A stretch of 64,000 nucleotides of DNA, from positions 1 through 64,000 of the forward strand of contig CANJQU010000013.1 in assembly GCA_947476485.1 (NCBI GenBank). The letters run 5' to 3'. The stretch comes from Chitinophagaceae bacterium (GTDB taxonomy: Bacteria; Bacteroidota; Bacteroidia; Chitinophagales; Chitinophagaceae). A program made the position numbers and the translations under genes. The notes under the pieces are model-generated. The model made no database searches and had not been told where the DNA came from. It was given only the letters and a program-made list of their open reading frames with translations. Shown piece by piece: positions 43,897 to 52,553 of this stretch (positions within the stretch are counted from its first letter, which is position 1; each line of letters opens with the position of its first letter).

Positions 43897-45369
43897 ATGC
43901 GCATTAAACCATCGTACATAGTCATTGTTGCCATAACGGTAGTGAGCCTGCTGATGGGCGTTTCCTGCAAGAAAACGAGAGTGCAGACAGTGGGTGGTAT
44001 ATTGAAATTTTCTGTCGACACTTTAAAGTTTGATACGGTATTTACCGCAGCAGGAAGCTTTACAACCGGCTTACTGATCTATAACCCGCAGAATGATGAA
44101 GTGGTGGTTAGCTCTGTACGCCTGGCAGGTGGTGCTGCATCCTACTTTCGTTTGAACGTTGACGGGTTTCCCGGCAACAGTGTTACGAATTTGAAGATAC
44201 CGGCACATGACAGCATTTATGTGTTTGCCACGGTGACAATAGATCCAAATAATGTGCTGACTCCGTTTGTGATCACAGACTCCCTGGTTGCAACGCTGAA
44301 CGGAAAGGATTTTTATGTTGGCTTCACTGCCTACGGGCAAAATGCGCACTATATTAAAGACAGCGCTTTGACTGCAAACGCAACCTGGACCGATACGCTG
44401 CCCTATGTTATCATTTGGTCGGGTGATACTTTAAAACCACATGGACTGCAGATAAACCCCGGTGTCAGGCTTACGTTAACGCACGGATGTAAGATATATA
44501 TGCACCAGAATGCTGCAGTGGCCGTATTCGGCACACTGATCGCAAATGGCACCAAAGCAGACAGCGTTATCTTCCAGGGAGACCGGCTGGACAGGGCGTA
44601 CTTTGGTTACATGGGTTATCCCGGTGAATGGGGCGGTATTTATTTCGACTCAAAGAGCAGTGGCAGCAGGCTTACACATACCATCATTCAAAACTGCGGT
44701 AATGGCGCGCTAACGGGCATTCCCGCTGCGATACAGATAGCTCCTGACTCTTCTGCCGTCGCAGGCTCATTGCAGTTATTTTTCGATCACTCTGTAATTC
44801 AAAATTCATACGGCTATGGTATTTACAGTTTTCATGGCACCGTCAAAGCTACAAACAGCCTCATAAGCACCACGGGACAAGAGGCGCTGGCAATAGTGCT
44901 GGGTGGCAAGGATACGTTCACCAATTGCACGTTTGCTAACTATGGTACATCGGCGTTAAGCCATGCTAATTACGGCACAGTAACCATCCTGGATTATTAT
45001 TGGAACGGTGTGATAGGCGACCCTACTTACTATGCAGATCTTGGGGCCGTAATGCGCAACTGTATTGTCTATGGCTCGCTGGACAGTGAGATAGTATGCG
45101 ATGCCACCAATACGCCATCTGGTGTAACGGCAAACCTGGTGCTGGACCATTGCCTGCTGAAAATGGGCACAGTGAGGGAAAGCTTTGTAACCTTCAATAA
45201 TTGCATCTTTAACCAGGATCCGATGTTTAAGAATAAGAACACCGGCGATTTTCATTTGACCGAAGGCTCACCGGCGATTGGTGCCGCTGATTCTACATCG
45301 ACTATGAATACAAAAGACCTGGATGACAATTTGTGGAACGGAGGGGATTTGGGGTGTTACCGGCATTAA
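43897..45369 (+). CDS. Lipoprotein with right-handed parallel beta-helix
   Basis: This 490-residue protein has a lipobox (MGVSC, Cys24). An immunoglobulin-like N-terminal part (about residues 35-150) is followed by stacked short strands typical of a pectate-lyase-type beta-helix: LTHTIIQNCGNGALTG, FDHSVIQNSYGYGIYSF, TNSLISTTGQEALAI, FTNCTFANYGTSA, MRNCIVYGS. The end, FHLTEGSPAIGAADSTSTMNTKDLDDN, is common in surface beta-helix proteins of this phylum. It is likely periplasmic or surface-attached; no catalytic motif is visible. A decayed antitoxin gene lies between it and the convergent decarboxylase. Confidence 0.83.
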   Translation: MRIKPSYIVIVAITVVSLLMGVSCKKTRVQTVGGILKFSVDTLKFDTVFTAAGSFTTGLLIYNPQNDEVVVSSVRLAGGAASYFRLNVDGFPGNSVTNLKIPAHDSIYVFATVTIDPNNVLTPFVITDSLVATLNGKDFYVGFTAYGQNAHYIKDSALTANATWTDTLPYVIIWSGDTLKPHGLQINPGVRLTLTHGCKIYMHQNAAVAVFGTLIANGTKADSVIFQGDRLDRAYFGYMGYPGEWGGIYFDSKSSGSRLTHTIIQNCGNGALTGIPAAIQIAPDSSAVAGSLQLFFDHSVIQNSYGYGIYSFHGTVKATNSLISTTGQEALAIVLGGKDTFTNCTFANYGTSALSHANYGTVTILDYYWNGVIGDPTYYADLGAVMRNCIVYGSLDSEIVCDATNTPSGVTANLVLDHCLLKMGTVRESFVTFNNCIFNQDPMFKNKNTGDFHLTEGSPAIGAADSTSTMNTKDLDDNLWNGGDLGCYRH

Positions 45370-45383
45370 TTGCAGGAAGTTAT

Positions 45384-45583
45384 ATGCTCATAAAATCGTT
45401 CAATCGATAAACAGGAACGAAATAAAAACTAGAGACGACTACAATAAAGCGGTTACATGCTGCATACAAGTATTCCAGGTGGAAGACCAAACTCCTGAGA
45501 GTGAAGAGCTAGACTTGTTGCGGGTATTGATGAAGGATAACGAAGCCAAGCATATTATTCTGCCGAATGTAGATCCGATATAG
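45384..45583 (+). pseudogene. Decayed HigA-type antitoxin, N-terminal fragment
   Basis: The fragment begins with MLIKS and, after a frame change near 45400, reads NEIKTRDDYNKAV. It goes on through TPESEELDLLRVLMKDNEAKH to NVDPI and a stop. This mirrors the N-terminal region of HigA-family antitoxins, where the DYxxAL, TPEADELxxL, YExKH and PDPIE positions are conserved. The helix-turn-helix half is missing and no HigB toxin is adjacent, so it is a remnant. Confidence 0.65.
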
Positions 45584-45592
45584 ACCGGTAAA

Positions 45593-46582
45593 TTACAATC
45601 CCAGCCATTCCATAGCATTCCCATTCAACAACCTGTCTTTAACATCAGCCGTATACCCCATACTCTCGATTAGCTTGCCGGGATGATGCTCTCCAAGAGG
45701 GAACGGATAATCACTGCCCATGCATATTTTATCATGACCCATTATGTCGATAATAAAATCGAGCGCTTTGGGATCATGAACTAAGGCATCTATCCAGAAC
45801 TTACCGATATAATCACGGGGATTTTTTTTGTTGTCGATGGCGCATAGATCAGGGCGCACATTGAAGCCATGCTCTATGCGGCCAATGGTGAGCGGAAAGC
45901 TGCCACCGCCATGGGCAAAAGCGACCTTGAGCTTAGGATACTTTTCAAACACACCACCAAAGATCATGGAGCAAATAGCCCGGCTGGTCTCCGCCGGCAT
46001 ACCTACCAGCCAGGGCAGCCAATAACGTTGCATATCATTTTCGCCCATCATTTCCCACGGATGCACGAATAGGCTGCACCCCAGTTGCTCCGCCGCCTCC
46101 CAAAAGGGCGCAAAGGATGGATCACTGAGGTTTTTAGTATTGATGTTCGAGCCTATTTCAATGCCAGGCATTTTCAGTTCCGTAATGCAGCGCTCCATTT
46201 CTTTAATGGCTGTATCTACGTCCTGCATGGGCACAGTACCTATCCCGATGAAGCGGTTGGGTTGGTGCACGACACACTGTGCGATGTGGTCGTTGAAGAA
46301 ACGTGATGTTTCGAGTGCGTGCTCAGGCTTTGCAAAATAATTGAACAATACCGGGATGGTAGAGAGCACTTGCTTATCTACAGTTGTATCATCCATTTCT
46401 TTAGTGCGCACATTCGGGTCCCAGCAATTCTGTTCTATCTCGCGAAACACCTTGTCACCCTTTATCATCTGCGCACAGCAGGGCTTGTGATGCTCAAGTC
46501 TTATGAACTCGCCATACCCGAACTTTTGAAACCAGTTGGGTATATGCTCTGGCATTATATGGGTGTGAATGTCTATTTTCAT
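45593..46582 (-). CDS. ACMSD-like amidohydrolase (aminocarboxymuconate-semialdehyde decarboxylase)
   Basis: This 329-residue metal-dependent decarboxylase starts MKIDIHTHIMPEHIPNW, with metal ligands H6 and H8. It contains LFVHPWEMMG, VAFAHGGGSFPLTIGRIEHG and the catalytic-aspartate block ICMGSDYPFPLGEHHPGKLI. The pattern is very close to 2-amino-3-carboxymuconate-6-semialdehyde decarboxylase of the kynurenine pathway of tryptophan degradation. No other kynurenine-pathway gene is nearby, so the specific reaction rests on family resemblance. Confidence 0.88.
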   Translation of the reverse strand: MKIDIHTHIMPEHIPNWFQKFGYGEFIRLEHHKPCCAQMIKGDKVFREIEQNCWDPNVRTKEMDDTTVDKQVLSTIPVLFNYFAKPEHALETSRFFNDHIAQCVVHQPNRFIGIGTVPMQDVDTAIKEMERCITELKMPGIEIGSNINTKNLSDPSFAPFWEAAEQLGCSLFVHPWEMMGENDMQRYWLPWLVGMPAETSRAICSMIFGGVFEKYPKLKVAFAHGGGSFPLTIGRIEHGFNVRPDLCAIDNKKNPRDYIGKFWIDALVHDPKALDFIIDIMGHDKICMGSDYPFPLGEHHPGKLIESMGYTADVKDRLLNGNAMEWLGL

Positions 46583-46724
46583 GCTTTGGCCTGGTGCGTA
46601 AATTATCCGGTTGAGTCAATTGGTATTATACCAATGAACGAAATTAGCAAAGAAATAGTTCCGGCGCTACCCAAGAATTTATATAAATTGCTCGTCTAAT
46701 ATATACAACCATTCATAATCGGTC

Positions 46725-48704
46725 ATGAGAATAGCTATATTCATTTATTTATGTACATTTTATATCAGCTCTATTGCACAGGCCCGGCAAAATGCATTTG
46801 TTACACATGACCCTGCTCATCAAAACGGTCGGAGCACTTATCGGTCCACTGTAGCAGATCTTGCGGAAGACGACTATGATGTAAAGCACCTGAAGTTCAA
46901 TCTGAACGTGACCAATACTTCTACTGCTTTGAGCGGCGATGTAACAACCACGGCAAGGGTAACCGCCGGCAGCATGCCGTCATATGTGTTTGAGTTAGAT
47001 ACTGCTTATACCATTGACTCGGCGAAAGTGAATGGAGTGCTTTACACCGTAGGAGGCACAGATAGTATCCGGCGCATATCATTAACTACTCCATTGACTT
47101 CCGGGGACATATTCACGGCACAGATCTTTTATCATGGCACAATTGCATCTGCCACCATATATTCAGGCGGTGGAATGTATAATCTTCTTGATCCTGACTG
47201 GGGAGCAAATACATTGTTTACTGTTAGCGAACCATACCAGGCCAGCAGATGGTGGCCATGCAAGCAATCATTGCGGGATAAAATAGATTCAGTGGATATG
47301 TGGATCACTGTTCCGGACTCATTAAAGGCAGGTAGCAATGGTTTGCTCCAGGCGGTTACTCCCGTGGATGCCACACATTCCCGGTATGAATGGAAAGAGC
47401 GTTACCCGATCAACTACTACCTTATCTCAATGGCTGTAGCTGCGTATACCGACTACTCCTATTACATGCATTTTTCGGGCGGCACAGATTCCATGCTGGT
47501 GCAGAACTATATATACCGCGATCCCGCTTTTCTTCCTATGTATAAGAACATATTAGACACAGCAGGTCTGATGATCGATTATTTTTCCGGTTTATATGGT
47601 ATGTATCCTTTCGCGAAAGAGAAATTTGGCCATAGCGTTGTGTACTGGGGCGGCGCCCAGGAGCACCAGACAATGACAACTATCGGAGCGCCGGCCCTGG
47701 GTGTCGGAACAATTGCCCATGAACTAGGCCACCAGTGGTTTGGCAATAATGTAACATGCGGTACCTGGCGCGACATTATGATGAGTGAAGGATTTGCCAC
47801 GTACACCAGTTACCTGTATTTCGATCATTTTTATGCATCCCCTGCATATTCCCGTTCATACATAGTGTACTCCCAGAATGATGTGAAAACATACGATACA
47901 GGGTCGATATACGTAGATGATACAGTGAATGAAGATCGCATACTTGATAGCAGGCTCACTTACCGAAAAGGATCTGTCGTTTTGCACACATTACGGTCTG
48001 TAGTCAATAATGACAGCGACTATTTTCACATTTTTCGCAACTACCAGCAGCTAAATGCCGGGGGTAATGGTACTATTGATGATTTCAAAAACTCAGCCAA
48101 AGCACTGCTCGGCACTGTAGTAAATGGTATAAACCTGGATACTTTTTTCAAGCAATGGATATACCTGGAGGGATTTCCAAAGTACGTTTTGCACTGGAAC
48201 CAGGTGGGCAGCGATGTATATATAGAGCTTACCCAAACCACCTCAGCTCCTGCTTCTGTGCCGTTATTTAAGGTGCCGATAGAGTTTCGCCTGCATGCGG
48301 TCTCCGGCGATACCGTGGTGCGTATTCTCAACGATCAGGTGGTACAAACGTTTCATTTTACATACGGTAATACCCTTACAGGCATGTTCATGGATCCCAA
48401 TTGCTGGCTTACCTACAAGCTGCTAAGCTATGTACATGACCTTACACTGGGTGTGCCGGAAGATAATGGGAAAAATGTGACCATATTATCCAATCCCGCA
48501 AATGCCGGCTGGGAGGTGATGCATTTGCCGGCAAACAGCAGTCTTTCGCTAACCGATATGAGTGGCCGTGTACAATGGCAAAGTAATAGCGGGAATAGTG
48601 AACGCGTTGCAATACCGGCCGGCGATCTGCCCGGGGGATCATATATGCTGAACGTCATAGCTCCGGGCAACATCCGGTCTTCACATAAACTGGTAAAAGA
48701 GTAA
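46725..48704 (+). CDS. Secreted M1-family metallopeptidase with T9SS sorting domain
   Basis: This 659-residue protein has a signal peptide (ending SSIAQA) and the zinc site H332-E-L-G-H336 plus Glu355 in MSEGFATY. The usual GAMEN exopeptidase motif is replaced by GGAQEHQT (309-316), keeping its Glu. The C-terminal 75 residues (ILSNPANAGWEVMHLP...LSLTDMSGRVQW...GGSYMLNVIAPGNIRSSHKLVKE) are a T9SS type A sorting domain, so it is exported and surface-attached or released. It likely trims peptides outside the cell. Confidence 0.9.
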   Translation: MRIAIFIYLCTFYISSIAQARQNAFVTHDPAHQNGRSTYRSTVADLAEDDYDVKHLKFNLNVTNTSTALSGDVTTTARVTAGSMPSYVFELDTAYTIDSAKVNGVLYTVGGTDSIRRISLTTPLTSGDIFTAQIFYHGTIASATIYSGGGMYNLLDPDWGANTLFTVSEPYQASRWWPCKQSLRDKIDSVDMWITVPDSLKAGSNGLLQAVTPVDATHSRYEWKERYPINYYLISMAVAAYTDYSYYMHFSGGTDSMLVQNYIYRDPAFLPMYKNILDTAGLMIDYFSGLYGMYPFAKEKFGHSVVYWGGAQEHQTMTTIGAPALGVGTIAHELGHQWFGNNVTCGTWRDIMMSEGFATYTSYLYFDHFYASPAYSRSYIVYSQNDVKTYDTGSIYVDDTVNEDRILDSRLTYRKGSVVLHTLRSVVNNDSDYFHIFRNYQQLNAGGNGTIDDFKNSAKALLGTVVNGINLDTFFKQWIYLEGFPKYVLHWNQVGSDVYIELTQTTSAPASVPLFKVPIEFRLHAVSGDTVVRILNDQVVQTFHFTYGNTLTGMFMDPNCWLTYKLLSYVHDLTLGVPEDNGKNVTILSNPANAGWEVMHLPANSSLSLTDMSGRVQWQSNSGNSERVAIPAGDLPGGSYMLNVIAPGNIRSSHKLVKE

Positions 48705-48715
48705 CGGGTATGCGG

Positions 48716-49951
48716 CTATTGGCCGGGTGCGGTTATGGCTTGTTCCAGGTCCTGCAAAATATCTTCGATATTTTCTATCCCTACACTCATTCTTATCAGT
48801 CCGTCAGTGATACCGAATTCAAGTCTCTTTTCTCTTGGTACCCCAAGATGAGTGGTTGAGGCAGCGTGACATACCAGCGTATCGCAGGTGCCGAGAGATA
48901 CGGCATTGGTGCACATCTTCAACCTGTTTATGAACGCTACCCCAGCGTCAAATCCTCCTTTTAGCTCAAAACTGAGCATAGCGCCTCCGTTTCTCATCTG
49001 CTTTTTGCATATGGCATGGTCGGGGTGGCTGGCAAGGCCCAGGTAGTTTACTTTTTCTATGCCCGTATGGCGTTCAAGGAACTCAGCTACTTTCTGGGCA
49101 TTGGCGCAGTGTCGCTCCATCCGTAGCCCGAAAGTACGCAGCCCATTCGTGAGTAGGAATGCTTCAAATGCATTGCTGTTGCCGCCCAGCATGCGGTGCA
49201 TTTTAGTAACGCTGCTTTTCATTTTTTCCAGGTCCCGGCCTACCATTACTCCGCCTATCAATGTCCCATGGCCATTCAGGAATTTGGTAGTGGAGTGCAT
49301 CACATAATCAACATCATACTTAAAAGGTTGCTGGAGGTATGGCGTAGCAAAAGTGTTGTCAACGCACACCGTTAGTCCATACTTTTTACCAAGTGCAGAG
49401 AGCGCTTCAATATCCACGCATTGCAATGTAGGGTTTGCCGGTGTTTCTATATGCATGAGCCGGATGTTCGCATCTGCTTTCAGTGCGTCCTCTACTTTGC
49501 TCATATCATGGAAGTCAACGATGACCGCATCTATATCCAGACCAGGTAGTATTTTTTCCACCAGTTCATGTGTACCGCCATATAAAGAGAAATGGGTAAT
49601 GATCTTCTGGCCGGCTTTTATATTGCTGAGCAGCATAGTGCATATCGCAGACATGCCCGAGGAGTGGAGTAGCGCTTTAAGTTTCAGTGGGCTGCCGTCC
49701 TTATGCTTTAAGCCATATGCCTCCAGGAGTGCGATCTTTTCCTCGGCCTCGGCAATGGTAGGATTGCCCCAGCGGCCATAGATATAGCCTTCTTCCTCTC
49801 CTTTAAATACAGCAATGGCTTGTTCAGCACTATCGAAGGTGTACGTACTCGAAGCATATATAGGAGTGAGGTGTGCACGGTTGCTCTCGGAGGTATGTCC
49901 GCCGCGAATGCAAACAGTGTCGAACCCCGAAAAATTATTTTTACCAGCCAT
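48716..49951 (-). CDS. Trans-sulfuration-type PLP enzyme (Cys/Met metabolism family)
   Basis: This 411-residue enzyme has the PLP lysine K223 in MHSTTKFLNGHG, the YGRWGNPT and SSGMSAICTMLLSNIKAG blocks, and the C-terminal SLGTCDTLVCHAASTTH motif. It belongs with cystathionine gamma-synthase/lyase and methionine gamma-lyase. The YGGTHEL site has Gly where classical methionine gamma-lyase has Cys, so a lyase or synthase role is equally possible. The frame extends to 50260 on this strand, but only from 49951 (MAGKNNFSGFDTVCIRGG) does it match the family, and the extension overlaps dinB. Confidence 0.88.
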   Translation of the reverse strand: MAGKNNFSGFDTVCIRGGHTSESNRAHLTPIYASSTYTFDSAEQAIAVFKGEEEGYIYGRWGNPTIAEAEEKIALLEAYGLKHKDGSPLKLKALLHSSGMSAICTMLLSNIKAGQKIITHFSLYGGTHELVEKILPGLDIDAVIVDFHDMSKVEDALKADANIRLMHIETPANPTLQCVDIEALSALGKKYGLTVCVDNTFATPYLQQPFKYDVDYVMHSTTKFLNGHGTLIGGVMVGRDLEKMKSSVTKMHRMLGGNSNAFEAFLLTNGLRTFGLRMERHCANAQKVAEFLERHTGIEKVNYLGLASHPDHAICKKQMRNGGAMLSFELKGGFDAGVAFINRLKMCTNAVSLGTCDTLVCHAASTTHLGVPREKRLEFGITDGLIRMSVGIENIEDILQDLEQAITAPGQ

Positions 49952-49985
49952 TTTATCGTTTAATTTAGCATAAAGATAAGTTACC

Positions 49986-50483
49986 ATGAAGGAATTACTG
50001 CTGCAATACGCCCAATATAACAAATGGGCCAATAAACTGATCATCGATGCCATGCTGGGCCTTGGCGATGGTGATGTTGATAAAGAGGTAAACAGCAGCT
50101 TTCCTACATTGCGGCGCACCGTTTTGCATACCTGGGGTGCAGAGTCGATATGGCTGCAACGCCTGCAGCTGGCCGAACATCCGGTATGGCACGGGGAGGA
50201 TGTTGCTTTGCTTTTTGACGATGTCTGCAATAGGTGGCAGTCAGATTCTGAGGCGATCATACGGTTTGTAGCACAGCAATATGATGATCGTGCACTCGCA
50301 CATATAGTCGAGTTTTATGACCGCCAGAAAACGACGCATAAAATGCCGGTATACCAGGTGCTTCATCACGTCTTTAACCATGCTACTTACCATCGTGGGC
50401 AGATGGTGACAATGCTGCGGCAGGCCGGTGCCACCAAAATACCAGGAACTGATTTTGTAGGATTTGTGAGACTAGCATCATAA
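49986..50483 (+). CDS. DinB-family protein
   Basis: This 165-residue four-helix-bundle protein has the conserved metal-binding histidines in TVLHTWGAESIWLQRL and in HHVFNHATYHRGQ. The start MKELLLQYAQYNKWANKLI is typical. DinB-like proteins include bacillithiol or mycothiol transferases and damage-inducible proteins; the true activity here is unknown. It is divergent from the PLP enzyme with only 34 bp between starts. Confidence 0.88.
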   Translation: MKELLLQYAQYNKWANKLIIDAMLGLGDGDVDKEVNSSFPTLRRTVLHTWGAESIWLQRLQLAEHPVWHGEDVALLFDDVCNRWQSDSEAIIRFVAQQYDDRALAHIVEFYDRQKTTHKMPVYQVLHHVFNHATYHRGQMVTMLRQAGATKIPGTDFVGFVRLAS

Positions 50484-50526
50484 ACTCTGTTTGAAATTTC
50501 ACTTCATAGTAAAGCAAAAGAACAAG

Positions 50527-51045
50527 ATGAAAACAGCACAATACAGGGCGTTGCTCGCAATTATTACAATTACATTGGTATCGTGTGGCGGAGCTACAGA
50601 TAACAAGGCTAGTCAAAGCGAAACTACGATTCCCCCCGCAGGCAAAATTGAAAGTGCCGGCTGGCTTATCGGTTCCTGGAAAAGCAATACACCAGATGGC
50701 GTAGCGTATGAAGTATGGGTTAAAGAGAGCGGGTCTGCTTATGCTGGTAAAAGCTTCTTTGTAAAGGGCAGCGATACCATTCCACAGGAAACCGTCAAAT
50801 TGGAACAAAAGGGCAATGATCTGCTTTACATTCCTACGGTTAACGGTCAAAATGATGGTAAGCCGGTAATTTTTACGTCAACCAATGTCACAGACAGTGA
50901 AATGGTCTTCGAAAACCAGGCGCATGATTTTCCTCAAAAGATCAGCTATAAGCGTATTGGAGCCGATTCTCTGCTTGCCGTTGTTTCCGGGAATGTCAGT
51001 GGCAAAATGCATTCTGAAAGCTTTCCGATGGGACGGGTGCGGTAA
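50527..51045 (+). CDS. DUF6265-type lipoprotein
   Basis: This 172-residue protein has a lipobox LVSC (Cys20). The family block AGWLIGSWKSNTPDGVAYEVWVKESGSAYAGKSFFVKG is followed by FENQAHDFPQKISYKR. Members are small calycin-like domains of unknown function, often annotated DUF6265. An ATG at 50491 would add 12 residues ahead of the signal; 50527 is used. Confidence 0.78.
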   Translation: MKTAQYRALLAIITITLVSCGGATDNKASQSETTIPPAGKIESAGWLIGSWKSNTPDGVAYEVWVKESGSAYAGKSFFVKGSDTIPQETVKLEQKGNDLLYIPTVNGQNDGKPVIFTSTNVTDSEMVFENQAHDFPQKISYKRIGADSLLAVVSGNVSGKMHSESFPMGRVR

Positions 51046-51175
51046 ACCTGAACCGGTTCTTCACATCATGATTATGCTTAGCGCTGATATTTGTCATTGA
51101 GTACAACAACATGGATTTGTTTCTTTGCGGCATGCTTTTTTTAACCGGTTAACTGGTTTTAAATAAAGAATTTTT

Positions 51176-51952
51176 ATGCGCGCTATCTGGACAGGTTCTA
51201 TTGGTTTCGGGTTGGTGAATATACCGATCAGGCTTTTCAGCGCTACGCAGGAGAGTTCCCTGAGTCTTGATATGCTGGATAAGCACGGTCATGCCAACAT
51301 TCACTATGCCCGCATCAATGCCAATACCGGCAAAGAAGTGCCATGGGCAAACATTGTAAAGGGTTATAAATACCATGATGATTATGTGGTGCTTACCGAC
51401 GAGGACTTTGAGAAAGTGAGTCCGAAGAAAAGCAAGATGATAGATATCAATGAGTTTGTAAAAACGGAGCAGATCGACAGCACGTTTTATGATACTCCTT
51501 ATTACCTGGCGCCGACAAAGGGTGGCGAGAAGGCATATGTGTTATTGAGGGAGGCATTGAAGCAAAGTGGTAAGGTAGCATTGGGGGTGTTTGTCTTGAG
51601 AAATAAAGAAAATCTGTGTATCCTGAAGCCACAGGATGAGGTGATCTTGTTGCAGAAACTGAGGTTTGCCGAGGAGATAAGGGCATACGAAGAGCTGGAA
51701 TTGCCGAAGCAGATAACCATAAAGCCGGCAGAGCTGAAAATGGCACAGGCGCTGATCAACCAGCTCACACCTAAGAAATTTTCGATGGACAAGTATAAGG
51801 ATACATATGACGAGGACCTGATGAAAATAATAGAAGCCAAGGCCAAGGGTAAGAAGGTGACAACGCCTAAATTCAAGATCATACATAATAAGAGCAAGGA
51901 CCTGATGGAACAACTGAAAGCAAGCCTTGAACCAAAGAAAAAAGCATCATAA
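51176..51952 (+). CDS. Ku protein of bacterial non-homologous end joining
   Basis: This 258-residue protein starts MRAIWTGSIGFGLVNIPIRLFSAT, a hallmark of prokaryotic Ku. It continues with NIHYARINANTGKEVPWANIVKGYKY and ends in a Lys-rich tail. The Ku homodimer threads onto double-strand break ends and recruits LigD. Its stop codon overlaps the start of the LigD nuclease frame (ATGA-type overlap at 51952), so the two are translationally coupled. Confidence 0.95.
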   Translation: MRAIWTGSIGFGLVNIPIRLFSATQESSLSLDMLDKHGHANIHYARINANTGKEVPWANIVKGYKYHDDYVVLTDEDFEKVSPKKSKMIDINEFVKTEQIDSTFYDTPYYLAPTKGGEKAYVLLREALKQSGKVALGVFVLRNKENLCILKPQDEVILLQKLRFAEEIRAYEELELPKQITIKPAELKMAQALINQLTPKKFSMDKYKDTYDEDLMKIIEAKAKGKKVTTPKFKIIHNKSKDLMEQLKASLEPKKKAS

Positions 51953-52545
51953 TGAGCCTGGCGAAATACAATAGCAAGCGGAATTTTAGCGAGACTCCCG
52001 AGCCTTCCGGCAAAGCGGCTAAGGATGCAGGGAAGCTGATATTTGTGGTGCAGCGGCACCACGCCAGCCACCTGCATTATGACTTCAGGCTGGAGCTGAA
52101 CGGCACCCTTAAGAGCTGGGCGGTACCCAAGGGTCCATCGCTGAACCCGAAGGACAAGCGCCTGGCAATGATGGTGGAAGACCACCCAAAAGACTACGCC
52201 ACTTTTGAGGGTGATATACCCGCGGGCAACTATGGTGCAGGACATGTAGATGTCTGGGACCACGGCACTTATGAACCGATTGATGAAGATGCCAATGTGA
52301 TCGGTGCAAAGGAATTCTCCAAACATCTGCATGCTGGTAGCATAAAATTCCGGATGCACGGCAAGCATCTGAAAGGCGACTTCGCACTCGTGAACATGAA
52401 GAAGGACGAGAAGACATGGCTGCTTATAAAACATAAGGACAAGTATGCTACTGATGAGGACTATAACAGTGAAGACTATGCAAAGAAGAGCTCGCTGGCA
52501 TACACCGCCGAACGCAATAAAGGCAAAGTGGTAAAAAAAAAGTAA
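51952..52545 (+). CDS. ligD: LigD 3'-phosphoesterase (PE) domain, separate frame
   Basis: This 197-residue product is the complete PE module of LigD: FVVQRHHASHLHYDFRLELNGTLKSWAVPKGPS, MVEDHPKDYATFEGDIPAGNYGAGHVDVWDHGTYEP and FRMHGKHLKGDFALV, including the active-site His and Asp residues. PE trims 3' ends before ligation. It ends VVKKK-stop at a run of nine A. In the -1 frame the sequence runs straight on (KKKVKPVLLKKEPPEEPQ) into the ligase-polymerase frame that starts at 52554, so it may be the first half of one LigD polypeptide. Confidence 0.9.
   Translation: MSLAKYNSKRNFSETPEPSGKAAKDAGKLIFVVQRHHASHLHYDFRLELNGTLKSWAVPKGPSLNPKDKRLAMMVEDHPKDYATFEGDIPAGNYGAGHVDVWDHGTYEPIDEDANVIGAKEFSKHLHAGSIKFRMHGKHLKGDFALVNMKKDEKTWLLIKHKDKYATDEDYNSEDYAKKSSLAYTAERNKGKVVKKK
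52533..52545 (+). promoter_or_regulatory. Putative -1 frameshift site joining the two ligD frames
   Basis: Nine A followed by G contain the heptamer A-AAA-AAG in the zero frame, immediately followed by TAA. This is the same slippery heptamer as in E. coli dnaX. Slipping back one base puts ribosomes in the frame of the ligase-polymerase part, with no stop in between. Transcriptional slippage, a real split gene or an assembly error in the A-run are the alternatives. Confidence 0.55.
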
Positions 52546-52553
52546 AGCCGGTA

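Noticed and set aside
49952-50260. 103-residue N-terminal extension of the PLP enzyme
   Set aside because: It overlaps the divergent dinB gene, has no similarity to the family, and a good ATG with a family-like start lies at 49951.
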